From NCBI RefSeq assembly GCF_040790665.1, contig NZ_CP160849.1, positions 744,001-808,000 on the forward strand: a stretch of 64,000 bases of DNA, written 5' to 3'. Below, in pieces: positions 18,226 to 27,090 of the stretch. A program made the position numbers and the translations under genes. Position 1 is the first letter of the stretch; each line of letters opens with the position of its first letter. The notes beneath the pieces were generated by a model that saw nothing but the letters and a program-made list of their open reading frames with translations, was not told the origin of the DNA and did not search any database. The stretch is from Sulfitobacter pontiacus (GTDB lineage Bacteria > Pseudomonadota > Alphaproteobacteria > Rhodobacterales > Rhodobacteraceae).

Positions 18226-18303
18226 TTAAATGACGCCGAACGCAAAGCGCAGGATCGCCAGAACAACAACAATCAAACCGATCAGATAAATAATGCTACG
18301 CAT
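18226..18303 (-). CDS. 25-residue single-helix membrane peptide
   Basis: A tiny gene encoding MRSIIYLIGLIVVVLAILRF followed by AFGVI. The whole peptide is one membrane helix with a basic start. AAAGGGA lies about eight bases before the ATG, there is a hairpin beyond the stop, and the flanks are otherwise non-coding, so a free-standing gene is plausible. Such one-helix peptides are easily missed by gene callers; many modulate transporters or membrane stress responses, but nothing specific can be said here. Confidence 0.6.
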   Translation of the reverse strand: MRSIIYLIGLIVVVLAILRFAFGVI

Positions 18304-18374
18304 TAGAATAGTCCCTTTATAAACTTTATGTGATCTTAACGCTGGATATGTCGGATCGGTTCCCGCCCTTTTGA

Positions 18375-19268
18375 TCAAACCGCTTTGGTATCGTCCCGCA
18401 ACAGCAGATACAGCGCCACAATCGTCAGCCCGACGCCCCCGAAAACAAGCGGGCCGGGTGCGCCATTGCCCAATGCGACTTCCCACAGAATAACCCAGCT
18501 GGGCGTCAGATAGGTATAGGCCATTACCTTGGCCGACGGCAGCCGCAGGGACGCGAATTGCAGCAACACAAAAGTCGCGGCAGACGCAGCGATCGCGACG
18601 TAGAGGATGGTGATCCAGACAATCGCGGGCAGCGCGGTCCAGTCCGTCCCCAGCACATCGCGCCAGCCATAGATAAACAGCAACACACCGCCGGCGATCA
18701 GCGTGCCCAAGGTGAACACCACCGCCGGCTCTCCGCGGTTCAGCTTGCGCACCATCGGCGTATAAAGCGCATGGCTTACGCAGCCGACGAAATACACGGC
18801 TTCGCCATACCCGAGCTCGAACCGCCGCAGCGCGGCCAGATCAGCGCGAAAAATCACCCAAAGCGCGCCAACCGCACCGATGGCCAGCGCCAGCGCCATC
18901 CGCCCTGTCGTCACCTGCCGCAACAAGAGCCACCCAAACCCCGCAGCAATCACGGGCGTCAGCGTAAACACCGCCGCCGCACTGACGGGGCGCGCGGTCT
19001 TCAACCCCTCGAACATCAGCACGAAATAGACAGCGAAAAGCCCCCCAAGCACCAGATAGCGCCAAGGCGCGCGCGTGGCCCCTTTCGGCACACCCGTCGT
19101 CGCAGCGACCGCCACGGCAATCACCATGCCCGCGATCACGAACCGCGCCGCATTCAACGCCGTGGGCGAGATCAGATTGGCCGACAGCGACCCAAGCGAA
19201 AACGACCCCGCCACCAGCGCCGAAAATGCCAGCATCGCCAGATGCCCCTGCAGATCAGATCGCATCAC
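18375..19268 (-). CDS. DMT superfamily (EamA) transporter
   Basis: A 297-residue membrane protein with ten predicted helices arranged as two EamA repeats of five. Motifs such as SLSANLISPTALNAARFVIAG in repeat 1 and the second repeat ending AYTYLTPSWVILWEVALGNG are typical of drug/metabolite exporters (RhaT/YdcZ-like). Substrate unknown. The start overlaps the stop of the upstream LysR gene by four bases, so the regulator and exporter are cotranscribed. Confidence 0.88.
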   Translation of the reverse strand: MMRSDLQGHLAMLAFSALVAGSFSLGSLSANLISPTALNAARFVIAGMVIAVAVAATTGVPKGATRAPWRYLVLGGLFAVYFVLMFEGLKTARPVSAAAVFTLTPVIAAGFGWLLLRQVTTGRMALALAIGAVGALWVIFRADLAALRRFELGYGEAVYFVGCVSHALYTPMVRKLNRGEPAVVFTLGTLIAGGVLLFIYGWRDVLGTDWTALPAIVWITILYVAIAASAATFVLLQFASLRLPSAKVMAYTYLTPSWVILWEVALGNGAPGPLVFGGVGLTIVALYLLLRDDTKAV

Positions 19269-20140
19269 AGCCCCGTCTTCACGGCTTTTTTCAGGTACGA
19301 CAGCAAGGCCTGCACCTTGGGCGTGCGGTGCAGATCAACATGGGTGACCAGCCACAGCATCGAATCCCATTCCGGCAGATGCGGGTGCACCTCGACCAGA
19401 TCGGGGTTGGCGCGCCCCTCGATCAGATCGACAAACCCGATCCCCGCCGCCTCCAGCACCGCAACACGGAGCGCGTCTGCATGTAGACCGCGAAAGGAGA
19501 TCGCATGTGCCGGCACCACCTCGCGCATCCATTTGAAGAAGGGCGCACGCATCTGCGCGTCGTCATGGCCGACAAACCGATGGTTGCCATACTCCTCGAC
19601 CCCCGACGGCATCCCGAAGGCCGCGATATAGTCCTTATGCGCGAACAGCCCCATCTGGAACTGATAGAACGGCTGCACGACGTTGTCCGGCTGCTCGGGC
19701 ACCTGCCCCGCGCGGATCGCGATATGCGCCTCACCATACTCCAGCCGGAACAATCGCTCCCCGGTCAGAAAGCGCAGAGTCACATCGGGGTTTTCCCTCT
19801 GGAACGCGACCAACAAAGGCGTCATCCAGCTTGAAAGCTCCATCAGCGAGGTCACGACCAGCTCGCCCGACACCGCTTCGCCGCGCCCCTTGATGCGACT
19901 GGCAAGCTGGCTGAACTGGTCATCCGTGGCAGAGGCCACACGCAGCAGATCCTCGCCCGCCTCCGTCGTCTTGTAGCCGCGCGCGTGCCGTTGGAACAGC
20001 TTCACCGACAACCGTCGTTCCAGTGCATCCACATGGCGGATCACCGTCGCATGATGGACACCCAGAACCTCGGCCGCGCCACTGACGGTGCCCATGCGCG
20101 CCACCTGATAGGCCGTCTTGATTTCTTCCCAATTGTCCAT
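19265..20140 (-). CDS. LysR-family transcriptional regulator
   Basis: A 291-residue regulator with the N-terminal helix-turn-helix YQVARMGTVSGAAEVLGVHH (about 9-28) and a periplasmic-binding-like sensor domain from about residue 90. I start at ATG 20140 (MDNWEEIKTAYQVARMG); the frame is open to 20170. It is coupled to the EamA exporter and is divergent from azoR with 123 bases between starts, so it may act on either or both. LysR-type sites (T-N11-A) could be in that gap but I cannot single one out. Confidence 0.9.
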   Translation of the reverse strand: MDNWEEIKTAYQVARMGTVSGAAEVLGVHHATVIRHVDALERRLSVKLFQRHARGYKTTEAGEDLLRVASATDDQFSQLASRIKGRGEAVSGELVVTSLMELSSWMTPLLVAFQRENPDVTLRFLTGERLFRLEYGEAHIAIRAGQVPEQPDNVVQPFYQFQMGLFAHKDYIAAFGMPSGVEEYGNHRFVGHDDAQMRAPFFKWMREVVPAHAISFRGLHADALRVAVLEAAGIGFVDLIEGRANPDLVEVHPHLPEWDSMLWLVTHVDLHRTPKVQALLSYLKKAVKTGL

Positions 20141-20263
20141 TCTCGGCCCCTCGTCTGCCCGACTGTGCATTATTGATCACATCACCCGCAGTTTCGCCAG
20201 TTGCGTTCGCACGAGCAAGGGTCATGTAAAGGGAAGAAAGTTAACACGAAAGGATATCCTCCC

Positions 20264-20845
20264 ATGTCTATCTTGCGTATCGATTCCTCTGCAAACACCA
20301 CCAGCTCTGTGACCCGCGGCCTCACCGACCGGATCATCGCACAACTGGGCGACAATGATGTAACCGTCCGCGATCTGGCTCTCGAACCCCTGCCCCAGAT
20401 CACCGAAACATGGGCCATCGCCCGCGCCACCCCCGAGACAGACCGCACGCCCGAGCAAAGCGAAGCGCTGGTTGAAACCGACAAGCTCGTCGCAGAGCTT
20501 CTGGCCGCCGACACCATCGTCATCGGCGCGCCCATCTATAACTTCAGCGTGCCAGCGTCGCTGAAGGCGTGGATCGATCTGGTCGCCCGTGTCGGCGTTA
20601 CCTTTCGCTATACCGAAAACGGCCCCGAAGGTCTGGTCAAAGGCAAGCGCGTGATCGTGGCAATGGCTTCCGGTGGCGTGCCCGCCGGGTCCGAGGCGGA
20701 TTTCAACACCGGCTACCTCAAGGCCGTTCTGGGCTTCATGGGCATGACCGACGTGACCATCGTGGCCGCCGACGCGCTGGCAACAGATGCCGAAGGCACC
20801 ATCGCCCGCGCGAACGAAGCTGTGGATGCGCTCAAGGCAGCATAA
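20264..20845 (+). CDS. azoR: FMN-dependent NADH azoreductase
   Basis: A 193-residue flavodoxin-fold quinone/azo reductase. MSILRIDSSANTTSSVTRGL gives the phosphate-binding loop of FMN, and GAPIYNFSVPASLKAWIDLV (about 86-105) and MASGGVPAG are family motifs. It reduces quinones and azo compounds with NADH and is thought to protect against thiol or quinone stress. AAAGGA precedes the chosen ATG. Divergent from the LysR gene. Confidence 0.92.
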   Translation: MSILRIDSSANTTSSVTRGLTDRIIAQLGDNDVTVRDLALEPLPQITETWAIARATPETDRTPEQSEALVETDKLVAELLAADTIVIGAPIYNFSVPASLKAWIDLVARVGVTFRYTENGPEGLVKGKRVIVAMASGGVPAGSEADFNTGYLKAVLGFMGMTDVTIVAADALATDAEGTIARANEAVDALKAA

Positions 20846-20857
20846 TCCTCGGGCGGC

Positions 20858-20883
20858 GCGGCGGGTTGACTCAGACCCGCCGC
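20858..20883 (+). terminator. Hairpin after azoR
   Basis: GCGGCGGGT pairs perfectly with ACCCGCCGC around TGACTCAG. It begins 12 bases past the azoR stop. No clear T-run follows, so it may be a weak or Rho-assisted terminator. Confidence 0.6.
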
Positions 20884-21047
20884 TCGCCTAAACGATCCGC
20901 AATCTCCGGAAGCACCATGTCTTCCGGTCTCTGGCGCGGCCAGAGATCGCCCCCCACCAGCGTGTTACGCCCGTGGGGGCATTTGCGTATTCAACGCGGG
21001 CATCCTATCTGAGGGGCACCGCAACCGATCGAAGGGGGCCATGGCCC

Positions 21048-22556
21048 ATGTTTGAGAATCTTTCCGAACGCCTCTCCGGCGTCTTTGACCGTCTCACCAA
21101 ACAGGGTGCCCTCTCGGAAGAGGATGTGAAAACCGCCCTGCGCGAAGTCCGCGTCGCCCTGCTCGAGGCCGATGTTTCCCTGCCCGTCGCACGTGATTTC
21201 GTCAAAGCGGTGCAGGACAAGGCCACCGGTCAGGCCGTCACCAAATCGATCACCCCCGGCCAGCAGGTCGTCAAGATCGTCCACGACGCGCTGATCGACA
21301 CGCTGAAAGGCGAAGGCGAACCCGGCGCGCTGAAAATCGACAGCCCCCCCGCCCCGATCCTGATGGTCGGTCTGCAAGGTTCCGGTAAAACCACGACCAC
21401 GGCCAAGCTCGCCAAACGTCTGAAAGACCGCGACGGCAAGCGCGTGCTGATGGCCTCGCTCGATGTGAACCGCCCTGCGGCGATGGAACAGCTGGCGATC
21501 CTCGGCGTGCAGATCGGCGTCGATACGCTGCCCATCGTCAAAGGCGAAAACCCCGTCCAGATTGCCAAACGCGCAAAGACGCAGGCATCGATGGGCGGCT
21601 ACGACGTCTATATGCTCGACACCGCGGGCCGCCTGTCGATCGACGAAGAGCTGATGCGCCAGGTCGAAGCGGTGCGCGATGTCGCCAACCCCCGTGAAAC
21701 CCTGCTGGTCGTCGATGGTCTCACCGGCCAGGACGCCGTGCAAACCGCCGAAAACTTCAACGACCGCATTGGCATCTCCGGCGTCGTGCTGACCCGTATG
21801 GACGGCGACGGCCGCGGCGGTGCTGCGCTGTCGATGCGCGCCGTCACCGGCAAACCCATCAAATTCGTCGGCCTGGGCGAAAAGATGGATGCGCTGGAAA
21901 CCTTCGAACCCGAACGCATCGCGGGCCGTATCCTTGGCATGGGCGACATCGTCGCCCTGGTCGAGAAAGCGCAAGAAACCATCGAGGCTGAACAAGCCGA
22001 AAAGATGATGAAGCGCATGGCCAAAGGTCAGTTCAACATGAACGACCTGAAAATGCAGCTTGAACAGATGCTCAAGATGGGCGGCATGCAAGGCATGATG
22101 GGTATGATGCCCGGCATGGGCAAAATGGCGAAACAGGTCGAAGACGCGGGCTTTGATGACAAGATCCTCAAACGCCAGATCGCCCTGATCCAATCCATGA
22201 CCAAGAAAGAGCGCGCCAACCCCGCGCTGCTTCAAGCCAGCCGCAAAAAGCGCATCGCCAAAGGCGCAGGCATGGAAGTGTCCGAACTCAACAAGCTCAT
22301 GAAAATGCACCGCCAGATGGGCGACATGATGAAAAAGATGGGCAAAATGGGCAAGGGCGGCATGCTCAAACAAGCCATGAAGGGCATGATGGGCAAAGGC
22401 GGCATGCCCGGCGGCATGGACCCGTCCCAGATGGACCCCAAAGCGCTGGAAGCCGCGGCCAAACAGATGGGCGGCAAACTGCCTGGTGGTCTGGGCGGAA
22501 TAGGCGGCGGTGCCGGCCTGCCCGGCGGCCTCTCCGGTTTCGGGAAAAAGAAATGA
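21048..22556 (+). CDS. ffh: Signal recognition particle protein Ffh (SRP54)
   Basis: A 502-residue GTPase that binds signal sequences with the SRP RNA. The N domain is 1-90; the G domain has P-loop VGLQGSGKTTTTAKL (107-121), DTAGR and TRMDGDGRGG; the M domain from about 330 is very methionine-rich, ending in GGMPGGMDPSQMDP and glycine-rich repeats. I start at ATG 21048 (MFENLSERLSGVF); the frame is open to 20973. Its RNA partner is at 53297-53397 in this window. It leads the block with chorismate mutase and rpsP. Confidence 0.97.
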   Translation: MFENLSERLSGVFDRLTKQGALSEEDVKTALREVRVALLEADVSLPVARDFVKAVQDKATGQAVTKSITPGQQVVKIVHDALIDTLKGEGEPGALKIDSPPAPILMVGLQGSGKTTTTAKLAKRLKDRDGKRVLMASLDVNRPAAMEQLAILGVQIGVDTLPIVKGENPVQIAKRAKTQASMGGYDVYMLDTAGRLSIDEELMRQVEAVRDVANPRETLLVVDGLTGQDAVQTAENFNDRIGISGVVLTRMDGDGRGGAALSMRAVTGKPIKFVGLGEKMDALETFEPERIAGRILGMGDIVALVEKAQETIEAEQAEKMMKRMAKGQFNMNDLKMQLEQMLKMGGMQGMMGMMPGMGKMAKQVEDAGFDDKILKRQIALIQSMTKKERANPALLQASRKKRIAKGAGMEVSELNKLMKMHRQMGDMMKKMGKMGKGGMLKQAMKGMMGKGGMPGGMDPSQMDPKALEAAAKQMGGKLPGGLGGIGGGAGLPGGLSGFGKKK

Positions 22557-22605
22557 TCCGCGCTTCATTTTGCCAAATAAACTCCCGCCGGAGGCGCCTG
22601 CCCGT
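22557..22605 (+). repeat. Dispersed intergenic repeat, copy 1
   Basis: Directly after the ffh stop is CCGCGCTTCATTTTGCCA, then A/G ATAAA and a CTCCCGCCGGAG hairpin ending GGCGCC. A near-identical copy starts right after the fahA stop at 30267. About 40 bases match with one difference. The hairpin suggests a terminator or mobile intergenic repeat of the Roseobacter type. Confidence 0.75.
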
Positions 22606-22644
22606 GCAACGCGCCCTCCCCTTCGCCGTAAAAGGAGCCGCCGC

Positions 22645-22941
22645 ATGACCGACCCCGTCACCCGCGCCGCCGAGGTTCTGAAAGAACACCGCGCCTCCAT
22701 CGACCGTCTGGACGCGATCCTGGTCTATACTCTGGGCGAGCGGTTCAAACACACGCAGGCTGTGGGGAAACTCAAAGCCGAACACGACCTTCCCCCCTCT
22801 GATCCGGACCGCGAAGCGAACCAGATCAAGCGGCTCGAAGATTTGGCGAAAGAGGCTGACCTCGATCCCGAATTCGCCAAGAAGTTTCTGAACTTCATCA
22901 TCGCTGAAGTCATTCAGCACCACAAACAACACCAATCATAG
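22645..22941 (+). CDS. aroQ: Chorismate mutase (AroQ type)
   Basis: A 98-residue all-helical chorismate mutase that converts chorismate to prephenate. The start MTDPVTRAAEVLKEHRASID is the first long helix with the active-site arginine (HR), followed by ALERFKHTQAVGKLKAEH-type positions (ERFKHTQAVGKLK) and IIAEVIQHHKQHQ. AAAGGAG lies seven bases before the ATG at 22645; the open frame begins earlier. Stand-alone here, with prephenate dehydratase at 50807-51655. Placed between ffh and rpsP, as in many Rhodobacteraceae. Confidence 0.9.
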   Translation: MTDPVTRAAEVLKEHRASIDRLDAILVYTLGERFKHTQAVGKLKAEHDLPPSDPDREANQIKRLEDLAKEADLDPEFAKKFLNFIIAEVIQHHKQHQS

Positions 22942-22987
22942 GTCCGGGCGCGTCCCTGACCCCAGTCTCAACTAAAGGAAACTACCT

Positions 22988-23374
22988 ATGTCCATGAAAA
23001 TTCGTCTCGCCCGTGGCGGTTCCAAAAAGCGCCCCTTCTACCGCATCGTTGCAGCGGACAGCCGCATGCCACGTGACGGCCGCTTCATCGAGAAGCTGGG
23101 CACCTACAACCCGCTGCTGGCAAAAGACAGCGAAGAGCGCGTGAAAATGGACGTCGAGCGCGTTCAATACTGGATCAGCCAGGGCGCGCAGCCAACCGAC
23201 CGTGTTGCACGCATGCTGGAAGCCGCTGGCGTGAAAGAGAAAACCGAGCGGAACAACCCCAAGAAGGGTACCCCCGGCAAGAAAGCGCAAGAGCGCGTTG
23301 AAGAGAAAGCAGCAAAGGCCGCCGCTGCTGCCGAAGCCGCTGCTGCACCTGCAGAAGACGCCGCCGAAGAATAA
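22988..23374 (+). CDS. rpsP: 30S ribosomal protein S16
   Basis: S16 core residues 1-80 ([50 protein letters not shown]) followed by an extended Ala/Glu/Lys tail (about 85-128) that is longer than in enteric S16. S16 helps assemble the 30S body. It leads the rpsP-rimM-trmD group; a strong hairpin (23382-23416) follows at once. Confidence 0.97.
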   Translation: MSMKIRLARGGSKKRPFYRIVAADSRMPRDGRFIEKLGTYNPLLAKDSEERVKMDVERVQYWISQGAQPTDRVARMLEAAGVKEKTERNNPKKGTPGKKAQERVEEKAAKAAAAAEAAAAPAEDAAEE

Positions 23375-23381
23375 TCGGCAC

Positions 23382-23416
23382 ATCCCCCGGCGCGGTTCCT
23401 GCCGCGCCGGGGATTT
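23382..23416 (+). terminator. Hairpin after rpsP
   Basis: ATCCCC plus GGCGCGG pair with CCGCGCC plus GGGGAT, followed by TTT. It sits between rpsP and the rest of the operon, so it may set the ratio of S16 to RimM/TrmD by partial termination. Confidence 0.7.
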
Positions 23417-23555
23417 CAGGTATATCCGACAGCCCGCATCTTTGCGCGTGCAGCCTGTCCGATGTACGTGGTACACGAAATGACACGTCCCGCCGCAGCG
23501 GCCCGCCCTCATCGGTCCCCTGCGCCCCGCCCCTGGACCAGATTGGAAGCTGACA

Positions 23556-23705
23556 ATGTTTCGTCTTTTGCGCCTTCTTCTCATCCTCGGCATCGGTGTC
23601 GCCATCGGCATCTGGTTCGAACGCACCCTTATGAAATCGGAATGCCGCGCGGGCGAGGGTCAGTGGACCGGTACAATTTGCTTAAACTCGGAGCTTTTGC
23701 AGTGA
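23556..23705 (+). CDS. 49-residue membrane-anchored protein upstream of rimM
   Basis: A small gene reading [20 protein letters not shown], then [20 protein letters not shown], then ICLNSELLQ. It has one N-terminal helix with basic start and a short tail with two cysteines (C34 and C42) that could form a disulfide in the periplasm. GGAAG stands six bases before the ATG. Its TGA overlaps the GTG start of rimM (GTGA), so rimM is translationally coupled to it. Function unknown; the position inside a ribosome-maturation operon and the overlap make it a real gene. Confidence 0.78.
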   Translation: MFRLLRLLLILGIGVAIGIWFERTLMKSECRAGEGQWTGTICLNSELLQ

Positions 23706-24223
23706 GCGATAAAATTTCGGTGGGCGCGATCTCTGGCGCATATGGTGTCCGTGGGGAACTGCGGATCAAAAGCTACTGCGCGGTGCCCGAAGATATCGAA
23801 AGCTACAGCCCGCTCTCGAGCGAGGATGGCACGCGCAGTTTCAACCTCGCGCTGGTGCGTCCGGTCAAAAACGGCTTTGTCGCGCGCATCACCGATGTCA
23901 CCTCTAAAGAAGAGGCCGACGCCTTGCGCGGCACCGTGCTGTTTGCGCAGCGCGACCAGCTGCCGTCGCTGCCCGACGATGAATTCTACCACACCGACCT
24001 GATCGGGCTAGAGGTCTATGACACCGGCGGCACGCTGATCGGCAAGGTCAAGACCGTCCAGAACCACGGCGCTGACGATCTGCTGGAAACGCAGCTTGCG
24101 GGCAGCGCGCAGACCGTGTTCCTGCCCTTTACGAAGGCGGCGGTGCCCACGGTCGATCTGGCCACGGGCCGCATCATCGCCGACCCGCCCGAGGGCATTC
24201 TGCCCGATGCAAAAGACGTCTAA
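23702..24223 (+). CDS. rimM: Ribosome maturation factor RimM
   Basis: A 173-residue protein that binds S19 and aids 30S head maturation. The GTG start at 23702 follows GGAG with eight bases between and overlaps the previous stop. [21 protein letters not shown] (residues 6-26) is the N-terminal barrel, and the PRC-type C-terminal domain runs from [13 protein letters not shown] to the end (PPEGILPD). The frame is open to 23462, but residues before the GTG are not RimM-like. Confidence 0.94.
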   Translation: MSDKISVGAISGAYGVRGELRIKSYCAVPEDIESYSPLSSEDGTRSFNLALVRPVKNGFVARITDVTSKEEADALRGTVLFAQRDQLPSLPDDEFYHTDLIGLEVYDTGGTLIGKVKTVQNHGADDLLETQLAGSAQTVFLPFTKAAVPTVDLATGRIIADPPEGILPDAKDV

Positions 24224-24242
24224 GCCCGTACGAAAGGCCCGC

Positions 24243-24266
24243 ATGACACAGGCCGCGATCACATGA
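24243..24266 (+). CDS. Possible 7-codon leader ORF coupled to trmD
   Basis: ATG-ACA-CAG-GCC-GCG-ATC-ACA-TGA encodes MTQAAIT and its stop overlaps the trmD ATG (ATGA). GAAAGG lies about six bases before this ATG, whereas trmD has no ribosome site of its own. Translation of the mini-ORF could therefore deliver ribosomes to trmD. It may also be chance. Confidence 0.4.
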   Translation: MTQAAIT

Positions 24267-25054
24267 GCACCCCTTCACGCTCCCACGGGCGGCAATCTGT
24301 CCGTCCGACGTTCAAGCCGCGCGAGCTGATGCAGGACACACCCGATTACGCCGGCGTCTGGCGGGCCGAGATCGTGACCCTCTTCCCCGAACTATTCCCC
24401 GGCGTGCTGGGGGCCAGCCTGACGGGCCGCGCCCTGCAGGAAGGCACATGGCAGCTGCGCACCCATGATCTGCGCGGCTACGGCGTAGGCAAACACCGCA
24501 ATGTTGACGACACCCCCGCGGGCGGCGGCGCAGGTATGGTCATGCGCGCAGATGTCGTCGGCCCCGCGATCGAGGATGCGATGGCCGGTGCCGCCGGACG
24601 CTGGCCGATCCTCTATATGTCTCCACGCGGACGGCGGTTTGATCAGGCGATGGCGCAGGATCTGGCCACCTGTTCCGGCGTGACCATCCTTTGTGGCCGT
24701 TTCGAGGGCGTCGACGAGCGTGTGATCGACCATTACGGCATCACCGAAGTCTCCCTCGGCGATTTTGTCATGACCGGCGGAGAGTTGGCCGCGCAAGCCA
24801 TGATCGACGCCACCGTGCGGCTCTTGCCCGGTGTCTTGGGCAACGCCGACAGCGTGGTCGAGGAAAGCCATTCCTCTGGCCTGCTGGAACACCCGCAATA
24901 CACCCGCCCCGCCGAATGGAAAGACCGCCCCATTCCGCCGGTTCTCATGTCCGGCAACCACGGCGAGATCGCCAAATGGCGGCAGGCCCAGTCAGAAACC
25001 CTGACAGAACAACGACGCCCCGACATGTGGGCGACATATACGTCCAAGAAGTGA
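24263..25054 (+). CDS. trmD: tRNA (guanine-37-N1)-methyltransferase
   Basis: A 263-residue SPOUT-knot enzyme that makes m1G37 and so prevents frameshifts. The N-terminal extension ([18 protein letters not shown], about 22 residues) precedes the core starting [13 protein letters not shown]. Key segments are [12 protein letters not shown], the knot [18 protein letters not shown] and [14 protein letters not shown] downstream start at M23 is possible but has no better ribosome site. Between rimM and purC. Confidence 0.95.
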   Translation: MSTPSRSHGRQSVRPTFKPRELMQDTPDYAGVWRAEIVTLFPELFPGVLGASLTGRALQEGTWQLRTHDLRGYGVGKHRNVDDTPAGGGAGMVMRADVVGPAIEDAMAGAAGRWPILYMSPRGRRFDQAMAQDLATCSGVTILCGRFEGVDERVIDHYGITEVSLGDFVMTGGELAAQAMIDATVRLLPGVLGNADSVVEESHSSGLLEHPQYTRPAEWKDRPIPPVLMSGNHGEIAKWRQAQSETLTEQRRPDMWATYTSKK

Positions 25055-25073
25055 CCCCCACGGAAGGCAGACC

Positions 25074-26033
25074 ATGACAGACCTCACCCGCACCCTTGAT
25101 CACGCCCGCATTGATGAGCTGCCGAACCCCTATTTCGGCAAGGTGCGTGACTGCTACGACCTGCCCGACGACCGGCGCATCCTGATTTCCTCTGACCGTA
25201 TTTCGGCTTTTGACCGTATCCTCACCTCCATTCCGTTCAAGGGTCAGGTGTTGACCCAGACCGCGCGGTTCTGGTTCGACAACACCTCCGACATCTGCCC
25301 CAACCACGTGCTCGACTACCCCGACCCCAATGTGGTGATCGGCAAGCATCTGACCATCCTGCCCGTAGAGATCGTCGTGCGCGGCTATCTTGCCGGCTCC
25401 ACAGGGACATCGGTGCTGACGCTATACAAGAAAGGTGAACGGGAGATGTACGGCCACCGCTTCCCCGATGGCCTGCGCGACAATCAGGCGCTGCCCGCGC
25501 CGATCATCACCCCCACCTCCAAGGAATTCGACGGCGGACACGATGCCCCGCTGACCGCCCAAGAGATCGTGGACCAAGGGCTGCTGACCCAGGCGCAATG
25601 GGACCAGATCAGCGACATCGCCCTGAAACTCTTTGCCCGCGGTCAGGAAATGGCGGCGAAAAACGGGCTGATCCTCGTGGACACAAAATATGAATTCGGC
25701 ACCGATGCGCAGGGCAATATCCTGCTGGCCGATGAAATCCACACCCCCGACAGCTCGCGGTTCTGGCTCGCCGATGGCTATGACGCCGCGCTGGAAAACG
25801 GCACACGCCCGCCGTCCTTCGACAAGGATGTGATCCGGTCCTGGGTCGATGCCCGCTGCGACCCCTATCACGATGACATCCCCGAAATCCCCGCCGACCT
25901 GATCGCCGCCACCTCGCAAGTCTATATCGACGCGTTCGAGGCGATTACCGGCCAACGTTTCGTCCCCGATCTGGAGGGCGACACCGTGCTGGACCGCGTG
26001 CGGCACAATCTGCGCCCCTATTTCACCGGCTGA
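25074..26033 (+). CDS. purC: SAICAR synthetase (eukaryote-like/ADE1 type)
   Basis: A 319-residue phosphoribosylaminoimidazole-succinocarboxamide synthase, joining aspartate to CAIR with ATP in purine synthesis. The length and the motifs [35 protein letters not shown] and LVDTKYEFG mark the longer ADE1-like form rather than the 235-residue enteric type. GGAAGG precedes the ATG. Its position between trmD and rplS separates the usual trmD-rplS pair. A terminator-like hairpin follows at 26102-26134. Confidence 0.94.
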   Translation: MTDLTRTLDHARIDELPNPYFGKVRDCYDLPDDRRILISSDRISAFDRILTSIPFKGQVLTQTARFWFDNTSDICPNHVLDYPDPNVVIGKHLTILPVEIVVRGYLAGSTGTSVLTLYKKGEREMYGHRFPDGLRDNQALPAPIITPTSKEFDGGHDAPLTAQEIVDQGLLTQAQWDQISDIALKLFARGQEMAAKNGLILVDTKYEFGTDAQGNILLADEIHTPDSSRFWLADGYDAALENGTRPPSFDKDVIRSWVDARCDPYHDDIPEIPADLIAATSQVYIDAFEAITGQRFVPDLEGDTVLDRVRHNLRPYFTG

Positions 26034-26101
26034 AAACATGCGCGCGTACGGGTGATACGCTCTTGATCTGAAGGGGCATCCCGCCTATACGACGCGCAAG
26101 T

Positions 26102-26134
26102 CTGGAATCGCGCATGTGCGGCTCCAGTCTTTTC
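26102..26134 (+). terminator. Terminator after purC
   Basis: CTGGA with inner CGC pairs with GCG and TCCAG, followed by TCTTTTCT. It lies 68 bases past the purC stop and 135 bases before rplS, so rplS probably has its own promoter. Confidence 0.65.
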
Positions 26135-26268
26135 TGCATCCGCAGATGACAAGCAAAGATGACCCTACCTTCGATGGGACGCCACGGCGGGCCCGCCAGA
26201 CAGACCGAAGCTCTTGGATCGCACAAAACTTCGTGGACTAACCGCGAGCATTCATAGGAGACGATCAG

Positions 26269-26652
26269 ATGAACCTGATTGCACAGATCGAGGCGGAACA
26301 AATCGCCGAACTGGGGAAAGAAATCCCAGACTTCCGCGCCGGTGACACCATCCGCGTGGGCTTTAAAGTGACCGAAGGTACACGTACCCGCGTTCAGAAC
26401 TACGAAGGCGTCTGCATTGCACGCAACAACGGCCACGGCATTGCCGGTTCGTTCACCGTGCGCAAGATTTCCTTTGGTGAAGGCGTAGAGCGCGTATTCC
26501 CGCTGCACTCCACCAACATCGAAAGCATCACCGTTGTCCGTCGTGGCCGTGTGCGTCGTGCGAAACTGTACTACCTGCGCTCGCGTCGTGGTAAGTCGGC
26601 ACGTATCGTTGAAAACGTACACTACAAGCCAAAATCTGGCGCGAACGCGTAA
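26269..26652 (+). CDS. rplS: 50S ribosomal protein L19
   Basis: A 127-residue protein at the 30S-50S interface. [34 protein letters not shown] and the basic [23 protein letters not shown] are the L19 core. GGAG lies about eight bases before the ATG. The 235 bases upstream hold the purC terminator and probably the rplS promoter. rpmE follows with 11 bases between. Confidence 0.97.
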   Translation: MNLIAQIEAEQIAELGKEIPDFRAGDTIRVGFKVTEGTRTRVQNYEGVCIARNNGHGIAGSFTVRKISFGEGVERVFPLHSTNIESITVVRRGRVRRAKLYYLRSRRGKSARIVENVHYKPKSGANA

Positions 26653-26663
26653 GGAGAGCTGTC

Positions 26664-26885
26664 ATGAAAGCCGATACACACCCCGATTACCACACCATCA
26701 ACGTCAAGATGACAGATGGCACCGTTGTGGAAATGAAATCGACCTACGGCAAAGAAGGCGACCAACTGGCGCTGGATATTGACCCCTCCGTGCACCCAGC
26801 ATGGAACGGCGGCACATCCCGCCTGATGGATACCGGCGGCCGCGTGTCCAAGTTCAAAAACAAATACGCAGGTCTGGGCTTCTAA
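26664..26885 (+). CDS. rpmE: 50S ribosomal protein L31 (zinc-free type)
   Basis: A 73-residue L31 with [20 protein letters not shown] at the start and [20 protein letters not shown]. It contains no cysteine, so it is the C-minus form that needs no zinc. AAGGAG precedes the ATG. The terminator at 26909-26942 closes the transcript. Confidence 0.95.
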   Translation: MKADTHPDYHTINVKMTDGTVVEMKSTYGKEGDQLALDIDPSVHPAWNGGTSRLMDTGGRVSKFKNKYAGLGF

Positions 26886-26908
26886 ACCCTTTCCATTGCG
26901 GAATTCAG

Positions 26909-26942
26909 AAATGGCGTGCCCTCGCGGGCGCGCCATTTTTCG
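26909..26942 (+). terminator. Terminator after rpmE
   Basis: AAATGGCG (26909-26916) pairs with CGCCATTT (26931-26938) with further GCCC/GGGC pairing inside, followed by TTT. Confidence 0.85.
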
Positions 26943-27090
26943 TTTCGCGACTGTGACTTAGCCCGAGGTGCGACATCGCGTCCTTGCCCAAGGGTCAGGT
27001 CACATTTTACGGAACAAAGCGGCGGCTGTTTAGGTTTTAGAAAGCAACTACGGCCCATAGTCCTCTCAGCCCTCCACGAAAGGTTCGCTG

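Noticed and set aside
20991-22700. A 569-codon open frame on minus across ffh
   Set aside because: It is the antisense of the strongly biased, Met-rich ffh reading frame; the product is histidine- and phenylalanine-rich low complexity with no ribosome site.
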